A stretch of DNA of 64,000 bases from Acetobacter orientalis (lineage in GTDB: Bacteria; Pseudomonadota; Alphaproteobacteria; Acetobacterales; Acetobacteraceae): NCBI RefSeq assembly GCF_000963965.1, contig NZ_BAMX01000006.1, positions 62,001 to 126,000 of the forward strand. Direction: 5' to 3'. Within the stretch, counting starts at the first letter, position 1; every line of letters begins with the position of its first letter. The position numbers and the translations under genes were made by a program. The notes beneath the pieces were generated by a model. That model had not been told where the DNA came from and made no database searches. It saw only the letters and a list, made by a program, of their open reading frames with translations. Below are positions 26,616-35,121 of this stretch, one piece after another.

Positions 26616-27526
26616 GCTTTGGGTTCCGCAGTGTTTGCCAAAAGAGAGAGGGCTGCCTGCGCAACCGTTTTTACGTCTAGGCCGGTCATGGGGGCGTCTC
26701 CCTCTGGGCCGGGGGCAACAACCCACGCGGTATGTAAACCCGAAGGTGCGTATTCTGAGGCTTTAGACCGGCCAAACAGCCCTAACGTGGGGGTGCCGGT
26801 TGCGGCTGCCAAGTGCATAAGCCCGGAGTCATTGCCGCAATACAGGCGGCAACGGGCAAAAATGGCAGCAACTTGTGTAAGGGTGTAATGCCCCCCGGCA
26901 TCAATCGCGTTGGGCAGGGTGCGCAGCACGGGTTCTGCCAAGTTACGCTCTTGCTGGCCGGGGCCATAGACAATAACTGGCCGGGCCGTGGGGTATACCG
27001 CGTTAAGGTGCTGCCATAGGGGAAGGTAGCGCTCTGTGGGCCAGATTTTGCCTGCCCAGTTGGCTGTGGGGCCAAGGGCAATAAGGGGCACATGTTCTGG
27101 TAGTAAGTTTGCAGCACAGGTACGGTCTGCTGCGTTGAGCCATACCGTGGGGAGTGGTGGTGGGTTAAGGTGCAGGGCTTGTGCCAAATGGTTAAGCCGT
27201 AAGCCGGGGCGGCGGCCACCACGCATAATAATGCGTTTGCCTGAGCGGAGCAGAAACGTAACGGCAGAGCCGCGTAGGTCTATGCTCATGTCCCACTTTT
27301 GGTGCACGCAGCTTTTCCAGAGGTCAAACCAGTGTCGGTCGTAGCGTTTTTTGTCCATAACCAGCACGCGCTCGAGTCCCGGCAGGTTTTGGAAAAGCCC
27401 CGCCGCTACTGGGCCACAGGCAACGGTAAAACGTGCATTCGGTAGGGTTTTGACCAAGTGCGCCAGCAAGCCTGTTGAAAGCACTGCATCGCCCAGTCTT
27501 GTGGCCGTAATAAAGAGAATGCGCAT
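26612..27526 (-). CDS. Glycosyltransferase family 9 (heptosyltransferase-like)
   Basis: About 304 residues of the GT9 family to which the ADP-heptose:LPS heptosyltransferases belong. N-terminal MRILFITATRLGDAVLSTGLL, central ALGPTANWAGKIWPTERY and C-terminal CGNDSGLMHLAAATGTPTLGLFG are the family signatures. Probably the first gene of the minus-strand operon, adding a sugar to the inner LPS core. The start at MRIL (27526) follows the family pattern; an upstream in-frame start would add a non-homologous tail. Sugar identity is inferred from family only. Confidence 0.88.
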   Translation of the reverse strand: MRILFITATRLGDAVLSTGLLAHLVKTLPNARFTVACGPVAAGLFQNLPGLERVLVMDKKRYDRHWFDLWKSCVHQKWDMSIDLRGSAVTFLLRSGKRIIMRGGRRPGLRLNHLAQALHLNPPPLPTVWLNAADRTCAANLLPEHVPLIALGPTANWAGKIWPTERYLPLWQHLNAVYPTARPVIVYGPGQQERNLAEPVLRTLPNAIDAGGHYTLTQVAAIFARCRLYCGNDSGLMHLAAATGTPTLGLFGRSKASEYAPSGLHTAWVVAPGPEGDAPMTGLDVKTVAQAALSLLANTAEPKA

Positions 27527-27723
27527 GCGTGTTGGTCTATACTGCTGCCTGTTTTTTTCCAAGCTAGGGCATGCCGGGCCTTGGCGCAAAAAATCTGTGC
27601 GCGCTGGGGCTAGACATTTGCAAACCTTATGCCAAGAGAAGCCAGTTGCTTTGGCTGCCTGAATTTTACCTTGGTGTTAGGGCAGGCTATCCAAAGTAGT
27701 AAGCCACAGGGATATAAAGAAAA

Positions 27724-28119
27724 ATGAGGAAAGGTTTTTTTAAGGGGTTGTCTTTGGCAACCGTATTGGCGGCTGTTGCCGTGCTGCCGGTAGGTGCTAA
27801 GGCGGCTTACGCGGCGGGTAGTTGGAGTGCGGCAGACTGCGGGACAGAGCCAGCTATGCCTACGCTCGATGTGTCTACGGTTGAGCATTATAACGCCAGT
27901 GTAGATAAAGCGACCGCGTACCAAAAAGCTGCGCGTGCCTACAACACCTGTGTGGCCAAAACAGCCAATAAGCAGGAAACGGCTATTAGCAACGAAGCCA
28001 AAGAAAAAATTGCTTACGTGCACGAAGGTAGCGCTGCCGTGCAAAAGCATATTGCCGCTAATTTTGCACATATGACAGCAGCCCTTAAAGCAGGCAGCAG
28101 TAAGTTTGCTGCTAAATAA
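27724..28119 (+). CDS. Small secreted protein of unknown function
   Basis: Not recognised. 131 residues with a clear signal peptide (MRKGFFKGLSLATVLAAVAV, cleavage near AYA-AGSWS or AKA-AYA). The mature part of about 100 residues has two cysteines (AADCGTEP and NTCVAK), which could form a disulfide, and a long helical Ala/Lys/Glu-rich second half. No membrane anchor, so periplasmic or released. Monocistronic: divergent from the GT9 operon and followed by a large hairpin. Confidence 0.75.
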   Translation: MRKGFFKGLSLATVLAAVAVLPVGAKAAYAAGSWSAADCGTEPAMPTLDVSTVEHYNASVDKATAYQKAARAYNTCVAKTANKQETAISNEAKEKIAYVHEGSAAVQKHIAANFAHMTAALKAGSSKFAAK

Positions 28120-28157
28120 GTCTGGCAGATAAGCCGGTAGCAAAAGGCAACCCTAGC

Positions 28158-28214
28158 CCTGAAAGGCACAGCCCCCGGCTTATTTGGGGTGCCCTCTTGG
28201 GGCTGTCTTTCAGG
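28158..28214 (+). terminator. Long composite hairpin after the small secreted-protein gene
   Basis: CCTGAAAG pairs with CTTTCAGG and, inside, CAGCCCC pairs with GGGGCTG, separated by a small asymmetric bulge. It lies 38 bp after the stop at 28119 and upstream of the next gene. There is no T-run after it, so either a terminator of unusual form or a structured leader. Confidence 0.5.
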
Positions 28215-28296
28215 AATGGCCTTGTATGATGCGCGCTGGTAGGGCAGATATTGCCATGAGTTATTATGTTTAAGCCAGAACGGGAACGGGCCAGAC

Positions 28297-28992
28297 GTGG
28301 CAGAAGATGTTTTCAAGGAAGTTGATGCCGAATTGAAGGCTGAGCGCATGCGCCAGACCGCGCGCCGCTATGCCGGGTTGGGTATAGGCGTTATTGCGGC
28401 TGTTCTGGTTGGGGCAGGGGCTTGGTCGTGGCATATTTCTGCCCAGAAAACTGAGGCATTGAACGCAACTGGCGCGTATTTGAGCGCTTTGCGCCAAACA
28501 GACCACCTGCCACCAGCACCCACAACTGGTATTACCCCTTTAAGCGAAACCGCGCAGGCTGGTTTGGCGAGTTTGCAACACGTGGTGGCAACCGGCCCCC
28601 ACGGCATTGCAACCTTGGCGCGGCTGCAAGAAGGCGGCGTACAAGCCGCACATGGCGATGTAAAAGCCGCATTGGCCGCATGGGACAGCGTACAAGCAGA
28701 CCCAAAAGCAGACCCTTTGCTGCGTGACCTTGCCAACTTGCTCTGGTGCCAAAAACAGCTAGATGGCGGAGACCCCGCGACATTGCGCTCTCGGCTGTCT
28801 TTGCTGAGCGGTAAGGGTAAAGCGTGGCACGGGCTGGCTACAGAGGCATTGGGTATTCTGGACGTGCGTGAAGGCCATACAGAACAGGCCCGCAAAACAT
28901 TTGCCGCACTTGCGGTAGAGCAGGACATACCAGCAGGCGTAAGAAGTCGGGCACAAGCCATGACACAAGCGCTCGATCCTTCGGCAGGGTGA
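28297..28992 (+). CDS. YfgM-like tetratricopeptide inner-membrane protein
   Basis: 231 residues: a short cytoplasmic N-terminus (AEDVFKEVDAELKAERM), one membrane segment (about 27-48, GIGVIAAVLVGAGAWSW) and a periplasmic helical region with TPR-like repeats (AHGDVKAALAAWDSV, REGHTEQARKTFAALAV). YfgM in E. coli is an ancillary SecYEG-associated protein next to bamB and der. The same order occurs here: bamB begins 8 bp after this stop, then der. GTG start at 28297. A role in periplasmic chaperone delivery is inferred from that context. Confidence 0.82.
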   Translation: MAEDVFKEVDAELKAERMRQTARRYAGLGIGVIAAVLVGAGAWSWHISAQKTEALNATGAYLSALRQTDHLPPAPTTGITPLSETAQAGLASLQHVVATGPHGIATLARLQEGGVQAAHGDVKAALAAWDSVQADPKADPLLRDLANLLWCQKQLDGGDPATLRSRLSLLSGKGKAWHGLATEALGILDVREGHTEQARKTFAALAVEQDIPAGVRSRAQAMTQALDPSAG

Positions 28993-29000
28993 GGCATTTT

Positions 29001-30395
29001 ATGAGCAAAACAGGTTCTTCTCCCCGTGTTGGTGGTGCCGTTGCCCGCCGCTCTTTGCTTGCTGGGGCAGCCCTTGTGCCAACACTGGCCGGTTGCAGCA
29101 TGTTTGAAGACGATGAAAAGCCCATGCTGGCCGGGCACCGTACCGATGTTCTGTCTTCTGGCGGTAAGCTTGAAATAGACAAAGAAGACCATACCCCCAT
29201 TACGGTAGCCGCACCCATTACGGTGTCTGAATGGCCACAGGTTGGCCGTATTCCAACCCATGTGGGCAGCAACTACGCGTGGCATGGCCTGCGTGAGCGG
29301 TGGTCTAAGTCTGTTGGGGCAAGCATTTCCGAGCCAGACTTTATGGCGTGGGCTGCTTTGGGGTCTTTGGGGCGTGGGCTTATTCAGTCCCCTCCCGTTA
29401 TTCAAAACGGCCGCCTGTATTTTATGGATGCCCAAGGCGTTATCCGTGCGTATTCTTGGCCGCGTATGTCCCACCTGTGGACATTTAACCCCAAGCCCCG
29501 CTCCATGCCGTCTAGCAATGTGGGCGGTGGTATCGCAGTTGAGGGCGACACGGTTTATGCCGTGTGCGGTATTGCACAGGCTGTTGCCATTAATGCGGCA
29601 ACGGGTAAACCCAAATGGCGCGTAGGGCTTAATGCGCCCGGCCGCTCTGCCCCCACGGTGGTAGATGGCCGCGTGTTTTTTGGCACGCTGGACGAGCAGT
29701 TTTATGCGCTTGAAGCCAAAAATGGCCGCCAGCTTTGGTCTTATGGTGCCACCCCGGCAGACACAACGGTGTTTGGCCAGCCAGCACCTGCTTACGTAAA
29801 CGGCGTTGTTATTGCTGGTTTTGGCGGGGGCGACCTCGTTGCTTTCCGTGCTGAAACGGGTGAGGTTGTCTGGAGCGAAATGCTGGGCAACGTTAACAGC
29901 CAAGCCAGCACGCTTAACCTGTCTTGTGTGCGTGGTTTGCCGGTTGTGGTTGATAGCGTGGTGTACGCTGTTAGCATGGCGCAAATTCTTGCCGCTATTG
30001 ATATCCGTACAGGCCGCCGCCTGTGGGAGCGCTCTGTTGCCAGCCAAAACAGCATTCTGTGCAGTGGGGACTGGTTGTATGTGCTGTCTCTTGATGAGCA
30101 GTTGGTGTGCATCGACCGCCTGTCTGGCCATGTACGCTGGATTACGCAGTTGCGCCGCTTCCGCCGGGTTGAGGTCAGCAAAGATATCGTAACGTGGATA
30201 GGCCCCGTTATGGTAGGGGGTGAACTGCTGTGCCTAAGCACCCTAACTGGCAATGGCGTTGTGCGGGTTAACCCGGTTACCGGCGGCATTATTGCTGTCG
30301 AACCGTCTAACGCGGTGTCTTTTGTGCCGCCTATTATTGTTGATGAGCAAATGTTGATTATTACAAACGACGGAAATCTCCGCTCTTATGGCTGA
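29001..30395 (+). CDS. bamB: Outer membrane protein assembly factor BamB
   Basis: Lipoprotein of the BAM complex that inserts beta-barrels into the outer membrane. 464 residues from the ATG at 29001 (GGTGAGG upstream). Signal peptide with lipobox LAGC, then an eight-bladed PQQ-like beta-propeller with repeated units such as GRLYFMDAQGVIRAYSW, NAATGKPKW, EAKNGRQLWSY, DIRTGRRLW. Longer N-terminal linker than E. coli BamB, as in other alphaproteobacteria. The end overlaps der by 8 bp. Confidence 0.93.
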   Translation: MSKTGSSPRVGGAVARRSLLAGAALVPTLAGCSMFEDDEKPMLAGHRTDVLSSGGKLEIDKEDHTPITVAAPITVSEWPQVGRIPTHVGSNYAWHGLRERWSKSVGASISEPDFMAWAALGSLGRGLIQSPPVIQNGRLYFMDAQGVIRAYSWPRMSHLWTFNPKPRSMPSSNVGGGIAVEGDTVYAVCGIAQAVAINAATGKPKWRVGLNAPGRSAPTVVDGRVFFGTLDEQFYALEAKNGRQLWSYGATPADTTVFGQPAPAYVNGVVIAGFGGGDLVAFRAETGEVVWSEMLGNVNSQASTLNLSCVRGLPVVVDSVVYAVSMAQILAAIDIRTGRRLWERSVASQNSILCSGDWLYVLSLDEQLVCIDRLSGHVRWITQLRRFRRVEVSKDIVTWIGPVMVGGELLCLSTLTGNGVVRVNPVTGGIIAVEPSNAVSFVPPIIVDEQMLIITNDGNLRSYG

Positions 30396-31857
30396 CCGTC
30401 GTAAGCCTATGCGGCCAGTGGCGCCGCTTCCTTCTGCAGATTTACCTGTGGTGGCCATTGTTGGCCGCCCTAATGTAGGCAAATCTACTCTTTTTAACCG
30501 TTTGGTTGGGCGCAGGCAGGCACTGGTGGCAGATACCCCCGGTGTAACCCGCGACCGTAAAGAGGGATTGGCCCTTGTGCGTGGCCGCTATGTGCGCCTG
30601 ATTGATACCGCAGGGTTAGAAGAAGCCGCCCCCGAAACACTGTTTGGCCGCATGCGTGCGTCATCAGAAGGGGCGGTGGCAGATGCCTCTTTGGTGTTGT
30701 TCTGTATTGATGCGCGTGCGGGTATTACCCCGTCTGACGAGCATTTTGCCCAGTGGGTACGCCGCCAAAACCGCCCCATTTTGCTGATTGCCAATAAGGC
30801 AGAGGGGCGCTTGGGGGCGGCATCAGCGCTTGAGGCCTATTCTTTGGGCTTGGGTGAACCTCTGGCTGTTTCTGCCGAGCATGGCGAAGGCCTTGCTGAC
30901 CTAATGGCAGAAATTGTTGACCACCTGCCACCAGAGCCTGAGCCAGTTGACTTTATGGCTGATGCCTTTGGCGAAGACATGTTTGAGGGCGAAGGGGAAG
31001 AAGGCGAGGTGGTACTACCTGCGCGCCCACCTGGCCCTATGCGTATTGCCATTGTGGGCCGCCCTAATGCCGGTAAATCAACCCTGATGAATGCGCTGCT
31101 GGGTGAAGAGCGTATGATTACAGGCCCAGAACCGGGCCTGACGCGGGATTCTATTGCAGCCACTTTGTTTGATGATGGCGACCAGTTTGAGATTGTTGAT
31201 ACGGCAGGCCTGCGCCGCAAAGCCCGTATTGATGAAGCCTTGGAAAAAATGTCTGTTTCGGCCTCAATCGAGGCGCTGAAAATGGCAGAGGTTGCTGTGT
31301 TGGTGCTAGACGCCACATTGGGTGTGCATGAGCAAGATTTGCAAATTGCCCGCTTAATTGAGCGTGAAGGCCGCGCGTGCGTACTGGCCCTGAATAAGTG
31401 GGACGTGGTGGAAGACCGCAACGCAACCCGCAAGGCTATTCTTGACCGCTTGAGTATTTCTCTGGCCCAGATGCGTGGGGTGCCGGTTGTTACGTTCTCG
31501 GCCCTGACCGGGGCCGGGGTGCAACGCCTGCTCCCCGCTGTGCGCGATGCCTGCACGGTCTGGAATGCGCGTGTACCAACTGGTGAGCTAAACCGCTGGT
31601 TTGAATCCATGCTGGAGCGCCATGCCCCACCATTGGTTGACGGGCGGCGTTTGAAACTGCGTTACATGACGCAGGTTAAGTCGCGCCCACCTACGTTTGT
31701 GCTATTTGGCACCCGTGCAGAACTGCTGCCAGATGACTATAAACGGTATTTGGTTAACGGCATGCGCGAAACATTTGACCTGCCGGGCGTGCCCATAAGG
31801 TTGCAGTTGCGCGGCACCAAAAACCCGTATGCAGAAACGGGGCGTAAAAGCCGCTAA
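30388..31857 (+). CDS. der: Ribosome biogenesis GTPase Der
   Basis: Essential double-GTPase for 50S subunit assembly. 489 residues: G domain 1 with G1 GRPNVGKST and DTAGLEE, an acidic linker (about 190-212, FGEDMFEGEGEEGEVV), G domain 2 with GRPNAGKST and DTAGLRRKAR, then the KH-like C-terminal domain (PPLVDGRRLKLRYMTQVKSRPPTFVLF). It starts inside bamB and its stop lies within a hairpin shared with the convergent gntP gene. Confidence 0.97.
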   Translation: MADRRKPMRPVAPLPSADLPVVAIVGRPNVGKSTLFNRLVGRRQALVADTPGVTRDRKEGLALVRGRYVRLIDTAGLEEAAPETLFGRMRASSEGAVADASLVLFCIDARAGITPSDEHFAQWVRRQNRPILLIANKAEGRLGAASALEAYSLGLGEPLAVSAEHGEGLADLMAEIVDHLPPEPEPVDFMADAFGEDMFEGEGEEGEVVLPARPPGPMRIAIVGRPNAGKSTLMNALLGEERMITGPEPGLTRDSIAATLFDDGDQFEIVDTAGLRRKARIDEALEKMSVSASIEALKMAEVAVLVLDATLGVHEQDLQIARLIEREGRACVLALNKWDVVEDRNATRKAILDRLSISLAQMRGVPVVTFSALTGAGVQRLLPAVRDACTVWNARVPTGELNRWFESMLERHAPPLVDGRRLKLRYMTQVKSRPPTFVLFGTRAELLPDDYKRYLVNGMRETFDLPGVPIRLQLRGTKNPYAETGRKSR

Positions 31858-31871
31858 ATACGGCTTTACGC
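31842..31871. terminator. Hairpin spanning the stop codons of der and gntP
   Basis: GCGTAAAAGCCG / CGGCTTTACGC with a 7-base loop and one bulged A. The der TAA (31855-31857) begins the loop and the gntP stop (31866-31868) lies in the right arm. A very compact convergent junction; probably a bidirectional transcript end, although T-runs are lacking. Confidence 0.55.
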
Positions 31872-33212
31872 AGGGATAACCCATGAAAGGGGAAGGCAGA
31901 TAAGCAAACCCAGCACGGCTATGAGTGTTTCTATAACAGTCCAGCTACGCAGGGTTTGAGAAAGGTTCATACCAAGGTATTCTTTCATCTGCCAAAAACC
32001 TGCATCGTTCATTAAACTCAGGCCTACAGAGCCAGCCCCTGTGGCAATAACCAGCAGTTCGGGCGAGACTGAATGGCTGGTTGCCAAAATAGGGCCAATA
32101 ATACCTGCGGCGGTTGTGGTTGCCACGGTGGCAGACCCTGTTGCTACACGCACCAACAATGCTAACAGCCACGCCAGTACTAGCAGGGGTACATGCGCAC
32201 TCAAGGCCATGCTGGTCATGGCGTGTGAGAGGCCGCTTTCTGTTAATTCTCGGCCAAAGCCACCGCCAGCGCCTACCAGCAGCATAATGCTGGCTGTAGG
32301 GGCCAAGCAGGTGTTGGAAAAGCGCAAAACGGTCTCGCGCGATAAACCGCTTAAACTCCCAAGTAGCCAGAACGCCATAAGGGTGGCGCAAAGTAAGGCA
32401 ATGTCGGTGTTGCCTAAAAAATGCAGTACCCGATAGGCTAAGGCTGTTTTAGGCCAGAGCTGCTCTGCTACGGCACCCCCAAGCATTAAAACAACCGGCA
32501 TAAGCAATGTTGCGCAAGAGAGCGTAAAAGAGGGCAGGCGGGCGTGTGGGCTCTGGCTGGTAAATTGCTCTTCTAGGGCGGTGGGTTCTATGCGGCCTAA
32601 CCGGGGCACACAAAAATACCCGTAGAGTGGCCCGGCTATAGCCGCTATGGGCGTGCCAATAACGAGCCCCCAAAACAGGGTATAGGCGGTATTGGCGTGG
32701 TAGGCGGTTATGGCCAAGAGGGCTGCCGGGTGGGGTGGCACCATGGCATGGGTTACAGAGAGTGCCGCCACCATAGGAAATGCTAAAAACGGTACAGCAA
32801 GTTGGTTACGGCGGCTGAGTATAACCACGAGCGGAATAAGCAGCACAAACCCGACCTCAAAAAAAACGGGTAGCCCCACTAAAAGGCCAATGACCATCAT
32901 GGCCCAGTTTAGGCGTTTTTTGCCTGCAAAGCGCGAAATGGTAAGGGCAATTTGGTCTGCGCCACCTGTTTCAGCCAGTATTTTGCCAAGCATGGTGCCA
33001 AGGGCAATAACGCCTGCAACATGGCCCAAGACGTGGCCCATGCCTGCCTCAAACGCGTTAATGGCTTGCTCTGCTGGCATGCCTGTAACCAACGCCAACC
33101 CGAGTGACACCACAAAGAGCGTAACAAAGGGGTTAAGCCGTACCCACCCGATAAGAATAATCAGGCTTAAAATGGCGGCGGCGGTTAGGGTGGTGGCAAG
33201 CAGAGGTGTCAT
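31866..33212 (-). CDS. gntP: Gluconate:H+ symporter, GntP family
   Basis: 448 residues with about 12 membrane segments. Family marks include LIGWVRLNPFVTLFVVSLGLALVTG, HVAGVIALGTMLGKILAETGGADQIA, HAMVPPHPAALL and NDAGFWQMKEYLGM near the C-terminus. The family imports gluconate or related aldonates. In acetic acid bacteria periplasmic oxidation of glucose makes gluconate, so a gluconate permease fits their physiology. No gluconate kinase adjoins. The region between it and the divergent exporter holds the promoters. Confidence 0.9.
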   Translation of the reverse strand: MTPLLATTLTAAAILSLIILIGWVRLNPFVTLFVVSLGLALVTGMPAEQAINAFEAGMGHVLGHVAGVIALGTMLGKILAETGGADQIALTISRFAGKKRLNWAMMVIGLLVGLPVFFEVGFVLLIPLVVILSRRNQLAVPFLAFPMVAALSVTHAMVPPHPAALLAITAYHANTAYTLFWGLVIGTPIAAIAGPLYGYFCVPRLGRIEPTALEEQFTSQSPHARLPSFTLSCATLLMPVVLMLGGAVAEQLWPKTALAYRVLHFLGNTDIALLCATLMAFWLLGSLSGLSRETVLRFSNTCLAPTASIMLLVGAGGGFGRELTESGLSHAMTSMALSAHVPLLVLAWLLALLVRVATGSATVATTTAAGIIGPILATSHSVSPELLVIATGAGSVGLSLMNDAGFWQMKEYLGMNLSQTLRSWTVIETLIAVLGLLICLPLSWVIPA

Positions 33213-33529
33213 ACCCGCTATGATGGCGTGCCAGAGGTGTAGGCTGTCAACAGGGGTAAGGCGGCTCTGTGCCTAAAATGTTTCACAGGTTAGGGAGGTC
33301 ACGCTTGGTCGCTAGGGTGTGAGGCATTGGGGGCTGGTTTTGTGCCATGTTTTGTTTGAGGCAGGTTTAAATCGGTCTCAAAATGAAAAAAGGCGGCAAA
33401 ACGTAGCCAAACCGTACAAAAATGGTCTTTCTCTTTAAGGGGGAGGGTGGCACACAGGCGGGGCAGCGCAAGCCCGTTACAGTGCCAGATGCCAAAGCAA
33501 AAAAAACCAACGCAAGGAGCCAGCCTAAT
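33213..33529. other. Divergent intergenic region between gntP and the MFS exporter
   Basis: 317 bp without a convincing gene. It must hold both promoters. A run of A (33500-33508) and AAGGAG (33514-33519) sit before the exporter start. I see no clear operator palindrome. Confidence 0.6.
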
Positions 33530-34912
33530 ATGAGTGAACTTGCGCACACTCAGCCCACACCCCCACCATTTGATGGTTTGCACGGCTCTAGCCGTAGCTT
33601 GGCTATGCTTGCGGTGTCGTTGTCGGTTTTTTTGGCCTTGCTGGATTACGCCATTGCCAACGTTGCTTTGCCTGATATTGCCCGCGACCTTAACGCGTCG
33701 GCTTCTTCTTCCATTTGGGTGGTTAATGCGTACCAGCTTGCAAGCCTGATATCGCTCCTGCCATTGGCGGCATTAGGCAGCAAGGTAGGTTTTGCGCGGC
33801 TGTGCCGTACCGGGATTATGATTTTCATGGTCTCGTCGCTTATGTGCGCTTTGGCCCCCACCTTACCGTTATTGGCAGCGGCGCGGGTTATACAGGGCAT
33901 TGGTGGCGCCTGTATTATGAGCGTGAACATTGCACTGGTGCGCTTTATTTACCCCCATGCAGAAATAGGGCGCGGTATTGCCCTTAATGGGGTGGTGGTT
34001 GCGGTTGGGGTGGCCCTTGGGCCCACGGCGGCCGCGGCTATTTTGAGCATGGCCTCTTGGCCGTGGCTGTTCTGGATTAACTTACCATTAGGCGCTGTAG
34101 CTTTGTTTATGGCCTTTAAAGCCCTGCCCGCCGTACCGCGCAGTACCCAGAAATCTGACGTATTGGGCAGTTTTTTGTGCGTGCTGGCGCTTGGCGCACT
34201 TGTTATGGGCGGAGATGGCTTGGCCCACCGGTCTGGCTTGGCGTTATCGGTCGGGCTTATGGTGCTGGGGGTTGCATGCGGGTTGTTGCTGGTGCGGCGT
34301 GAACATGGTTTGGCCCAGCCTATTTTTCCGGTTGATTTGCTGGGTAAGCCAGAATTTGCGGTGGCGTTTGTAACGGGCTTTGGCGGGTTTGTAGCCTCTA
34401 ACTTCTACATTGTGTCTATGCCGTTTACATTGCATGACGAGTTGGGTTTGGGCTCTGCTTTAACAGGTTTGCTTATTACACCTTGGCCCATTGGTATTAT
34501 GTGTGCAGCCCCAGTTGTACGGCGTGTGGCCGACACCGTTTCTGCCGGTGTGCTGTCTTCTATTGGGCTAAGCGTTACGGCACTGGGCTTTATTTTGCTG
34601 TGGTTACTGCCGCTTCAACCGAGTGTGTTTGATATTGCATGGCGTACAGCCATAGCTGGGTGGGGTTTTGGCTTTTTTCAACCCCCTAATAACCGCGCCA
34701 TGATGGTAGCGGCACCCCACACGAGGGCTGGCGGGGCCAGTGGTTTGGTGCAGGTGGCCCGCCAAGCTGGGCAGGCTGTGGGCGCTATGGGGGTAGCCGC
34801 CTTTTTTGTGCAATTTGGGCACGAGGGTGCGCGGGCTTGCCTGCTTGCCGCAAGCTGTGTTGCCGCCGCTGCTGCCGCGTTAAGCGCCAGCCGCCTGTTT
34901 ATGCGCAATTAA
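33530..34912 (+). CDS. MFS transporter, DHA2 (EmrB/QacA-like) family
   Basis: Proton-coupled drug exporter of 460 residues with 14 predicted membrane segments. Motif C-like and family marks: VSLSVFLALLDYAIANVALPDIARDL at the N-terminus, VVNAYQLASL, and RVIQGIGGACIMSVNIALVRFIYP. The start is ATG 33530, chosen for AAGGAG 10 bp upstream. No membrane-fusion partner (emrA) or regulator adjoins, so it probably acts alone in the inner membrane. The substrate is unknown. Confidence 0.88.
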   Translation: MSELAHTQPTPPPFDGLHGSSRSLAMLAVSLSVFLALLDYAIANVALPDIARDLNASASSSIWVVNAYQLASLISLLPLAALGSKVGFARLCRTGIMIFMVSSLMCALAPTLPLLAAARVIQGIGGACIMSVNIALVRFIYPHAEIGRGIALNGVVVAVGVALGPTAAAAILSMASWPWLFWINLPLGAVALFMAFKALPAVPRSTQKSDVLGSFLCVLALGALVMGGDGLAHRSGLALSVGLMVLGVACGLLLVRREHGLAQPIFPVDLLGKPEFAVAFVTGFGGFVASNFYIVSMPFTLHDELGLGSALTGLLITPWPIGIMCAAPVVRRVADTVSAGVLSSIGLSVTALGFILLWLLPLQPSVFDIAWRTAIAGWGFGFFQPPNNRAMMVAAPHTRAGGASGLVQVARQAGQAVGAMGVAAFFVQFGHEGARACLLAASCVAAAAAALSASRLFMRN

Positions 34913-35021
34913 AAATTAGGAGCCACAGGGCGTACTTGGGGCATAATTTTTTACGAAAAAGTAATGGCTTTCAGGAGTATTTCTATGTGCCGGAAGGCAG
35001 TGCTTTGTTCTGTTTAGGCTG

Positions 35022-35052
35022 CCTGAAGTAAGGCTAAGTGGCTTACCTCAGG
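35022..35052. repeat. Inverted repeat downstream of the MFS gene
   Basis: CCTGAAGTAAG / CTTACCTCAGG with one mismatch (a G-T wobble on the minus strand) and a 9-base loop. Lies between the convergent MFS and gshA genes; possible transcript end for the MFS gene, no T-run. Confidence 0.45.
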
Positions 35053-35078
35053 TGGCTTAAGAGACAGCGTGTTGCTGT

Positions 35079-35113
35079 AAAAAATAACACGCGGCTGGTG
35101 TGGTGCCGCGTGT
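35079..35113 (-). terminator. Intrinsic terminator after gshA
   Basis: Minus strand: ACACGCGGC, 9-base loop, GCCGCGTGT, TATTTTTT. It begins just beyond the gshA stop. Confidence 0.88.
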
Positions 35114-35121
35114 GTGCTGGT

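Noticed and set aside
23787-27526. Exopolysaccharide or cellulose synthesis cluster typical of acetic acid bacteria
   Set aside because: No polymerase, flippase, Wzc/Wza or Bcs genes are present; only two glycosyltransferases and asnB, which fits LPS core better.
28368-30131. 587-codon open frame on the minus strand across the YfgM-like, bamB and intervening DNA
   Set aside because: It is antisense to two well-recognised genes with clear family motifs, rich in His, Arg and Asn without any domain, and crosses gene boundaries. A reading-frame shadow of biased codon use.
34964-35014. Short frames beginning ATGGCTTTC and, after AGGAG, ATGTGCCGG, downstream of the MFS gene
   Set aside because: Only 17 and 10 codons and no structural feature in the products; more likely non-coding 3' region.
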